Positions 63,201 through 64,000 of a DNA stretch of 64,000 bases are shown here, piece by piece. Within the stretch, counting starts at the first letter, position 1. Every line of letters starts with the position of its first letter. Both the position numbers and the translations under genes were made by a program. The stretch lies in assembly GCA_031418715.1 (NCBI GenBank), contig JANOJL010000002.1, forward strand, positions 124,001 through 188,000, in the 5' to 3' direction. The notes beneath the pieces were generated by a model. The model did no database searches. It was not told the origin of the DNA and saw only the letters and a list, made by a program, of their open reading frames with translations. This DNA is from JANMDU01 sp031418715 (GTDB lineage: Bacteria > Pseudomonadota > Gammaproteobacteria > Burkholderiales > Burkholderiaceae_C).

Positions 63201-64000
63201 AGCTCAGCGTGGATGTGAAATACCTCGTCAAGCCTGATGGCCAGCTCACCGCAGCCAACAAAATCATCTTGAACCAGCTCAAGTTTGGCGACAAGGTGGA
63301 TGGTGCTCCCAACAGCCTGCCTGTGAAGCTGGCCGTGGCGCTGCTGGCCGATCGCAATGGTGTGATTGACATTGATTTGCCAGTGAGCGGTTCGCTCAAC
63401 GACCCGCAATTCTCGGTGGGCACGATCGTCTTCAAGCTGATCATCAATCTGGTCGTCAAAGCGCTGACTTCGCCGTTTTCATTGCTGGCCAGCGCGTTTG
63501 GCGGCGGCGGGGATGAGCTGGGGCAGGTCAGCTTCCCGTCGGGCAGCGCCGCACTGTCAACGCAGGCCCATCCCGGCTTGGAAAAGATCGTCAAAGCCCT
63601 GCAAGACCGCCCGAATTTGAAGATGACCGTCGTCGGCCAAGCCAGCCTAGAAGTGGAGCGCGAAGGCTATAAAAAAGAGCGCCTGAAAGCCTTGGTCGCT
63701 GCTGAAAAACGCCGGACGGCCATAGCTAGCGGTTCAGGCAGCAGCACTGCACTCAGCGCCACGCAAACCGCAGCCATCAAAGTCAGCGAGGCCGAATATC
63801 CCACGCTCCTGAAAGAAGTCTACAAACGCTCCGATGTCCCCAAGCCGCGTAACGCCATCGGTTTCGCCAAAGACATCCCCGCCGCCGACATGGAAGCGCT
63901 GCTCCTAGCCAGCCTACCCGTCACCGAACAAGCCATGCAAGAGCTGGCTCTCGCACGTGGCGTCGCCGTGCGCGACTATTTGGCCGCTCAAGGCCTGCCC
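60227..64000 (+). CDS. DUF748 (AsmA-like) envelope protein, 3' end outside window
   Basis: At least 1258 residues, reading frame open to the window end. Begins MQTPKPQPQPSRSAAARWLRR and has a transmembrane anchor (LIVLLATIVALWALAWAIVP). LGRKLTFGAVDFKPWTLELEM marks the AsmA-like start. Later come repeated beta-rich segments and the DUF748 hallmarks YSVKFAGHGIERGKLSVDVKY, ADRNGVIDIDLPVSGSLNDP and FKLIINLVVKALTSPFSLLA. These proteins are thought to span the periplasm as beta-groove bridges affecting the outer membrane. Two dispersed repeats are inserted in frame (about residues 350-372 and 848-863). Confidence 0.9.
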   Translation, partial: MQTPKPQPQPSRSAAARWLRRLIVLLATIVALWALAWAIVPPLLKSQVEKIASEQLGRKLTFGAVDFKPWTLELEMRDLVLAGAGGPGEQLRIGRVYVDAELQSLLRLAPVIDSVQIEGVRGNAVHLGHGKYDFDDILEKIAAQPKSESASKEPPKFAIYNIDLKDWTLSFDDRPVSKKHQISDLALSLPFLSTLEAQREVKTQPRLAFNLNGSRFDSTGETTPFVQTRKTDAKISIRKLDLTPYLPYLPADLSIKPISAVLGADLTLAFEQNPKPVVRITGQVQAENIALQDAKREPLLAMQSLKMVAQDVRPLAGIMALELIELQAPQLQLRRNVAGELNLLTASPNATKSIAPRAESITANSSKDLKNQPSTQTTTKAIAPKEKTTEPTSPWLITIARVALKSGSVTWADETTSPRALLKVQALDVEAKAIAWPFVQDKPMTFEGSSQVEQGSLTFGGTATDVKASVSAKLSGLPLAALAPYVSGVLTPLLTGVVDVQAGVLWQAARAEQKEALQISLSEVQLANLQLTQAKNRLAQIKRLSLEAGKLDLLAQTVNLGKIAATGVQTRVERSEQGRWMAQDWLKESQAPASNTVSPTAAKPWKVTLGEISLDAPQLAFVDRAPASGSSKVVALDISQLKAKISGFELDGDKLAVKPMPFSLSASLAQSSDGAAKSSSDPGKIDLKGQIALTPLALQLESKLTRLPIHALEPYLADALNIDLLRLDASYNGKLQLAQTAQGWQLKLAGDVVAEDLQTTLRSAALAASSGAVEGDELMNWKALSVRGLAVEMSPGAALKIDVGEAALTDFFARVLISEQGRINLADIVKSNASTPATLSTTASTTGTISSIASRAYSVTATGQNEVKSSASTGPEPIINIGAVSLINGKMYFADRFIKPNYAANLSELTGKLGAFSSQPLSSSSNTATVQMAELELRGKAEGTASLEILGKLNPLAKPLALDITGKVRDLELAPLSPYSVKFAGHGIERGKLSVDVKYLVKPDGQLTAANKIILNQLKFGDKVDGAPNSLPVKLAVALLADRNGVIDIDLPVSGSLNDPQFSVGTIVFKLIINLVVKALTSPFSLLASAFGGGGDELGQVSFPSGSAALSTQAHPGLEKIVKALQDRPNLKMTVVGQASLEVEREGYKKERLKALVAAEKRRTAIASGSGSSTALSATQTAAIKVSEAEYPTLLKEVYKRSDVPKPRNAIGFAKDIPAADMEALLLASLPVTEQAMQELALARGVAVRDYLAAQGLP
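61274..61340 (+). repeat. Dispersed TATAACGG repeat inside DUF748 gene, in frame (first)
   Basis: GCTACTAAATCAATAGCGCC, then TCGCGCAGAATCTATAACGGC and an AAAGACTTAAAAAATCAA tail. Encodes ATKSIAPRAESITA followed by NSSKDLKNQ. Confidence 0.82.
62768..62820 (+). repeat. Dispersed TATAACGG repeat inside DUF748 gene, in frame (second)
   Basis: ACTATTAGTTCAATAGCATC, then CCGCGCATATTCTGTAACGGCG. Encodes TISSIASRAYSVTATG, the same phase as the other intragenic copies. The core has one change (TGTAACGG). Confidence 0.75.

Overview
The window looks like a chromosomal segment of a betaproteobacterium of the order Burkholderiales, most likely family Comamonadaceae. This is an inference from the protein types (a two-domain N-acetylglutamate synthase, a LivKHMGF operon beside an acyl-CoA ligase, DUF748, DUF3422 and SelO proteins, YggX), moderate to high GC content and a dispersed short repeat. 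No rRNA genes, CRISPR arrays, phage genes or recognisable transposase genes are visible. There is one tRNA gene, tRNA-Leu(CAG).

Layout. 0-5 kb: stress and envelope genes (BON lipoprotein, CsbD, iron-permease-like protein, FMN reductase, PPOX-fold protein, cardiolipin-synthase-like lipoprotein, DUF2177). 5-13 kb: a tungsten aldehyde oxidoreductase locus with a divergent AcoR-like regulator, four-cluster ferredoxin subunit, AOR catalytic subunit, FAD subunit, MoaD-like sulfur carrier, XdhC-like factor and a convergent iron alcohol dehydrogenase. Together these could oxidise alcohol to aldehyde to acid. 13-24 kb: a secreted hydratase-like protein, an esterase, a thioesterase-GNAT fusion, a nitroreductase, a degenerate two-component-like protein, a penicillin-acylase-type hydrolase, DUF3422 and an orphan MacB-type permease.

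24-34 kb is an AT-richer island holding a compact four-gene operon: a class III cyclase/AAA/helical-repeat protein, a cytochrome P450-like fusion protein, a DyP-type peroxidase and a patatin phospholipase. Junctions are a few bases or ATGA overlaps. A Crp/Fnr regulator lies convergently at its end. I know of no described system with this composition. It could be a lipid-oxidation (oxylipin-like) pathway under nucleotide or STAND-type control, or a defence/stress module.

34-60 kb is mostly housekeeping: Crp and LuxR regulators, amiC-tsaE, queG, parvulin PPIase, bolA-yciB, msrB, selO, a Tat-exported agmatine-deiminase-like protein, acyl-CoA ligase, livKHMGF, SDR-MnmC-like pair, yggX, argA, metY, rnr and tRNA-Leu. 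It ends in a large DUF748 gene cut by the window edge. Between livF and the SDR gene sits a cassette of about 1.2 kb: one small membrane-protein gene bracketed by two inverted arms of about 290 bp, each ending in a REP-like hairpin.

A dispersed repeat of roughly 50-70 bp (imperfect palindrome GCTAT..ATAGC followed by TATAACGG) occurs about ten times. Four copies lie inside coding sequences (penicillin acylase, AmiC, twice in DUF748), all in the same reading phase, and encode variants of the same peptide in linker regions.
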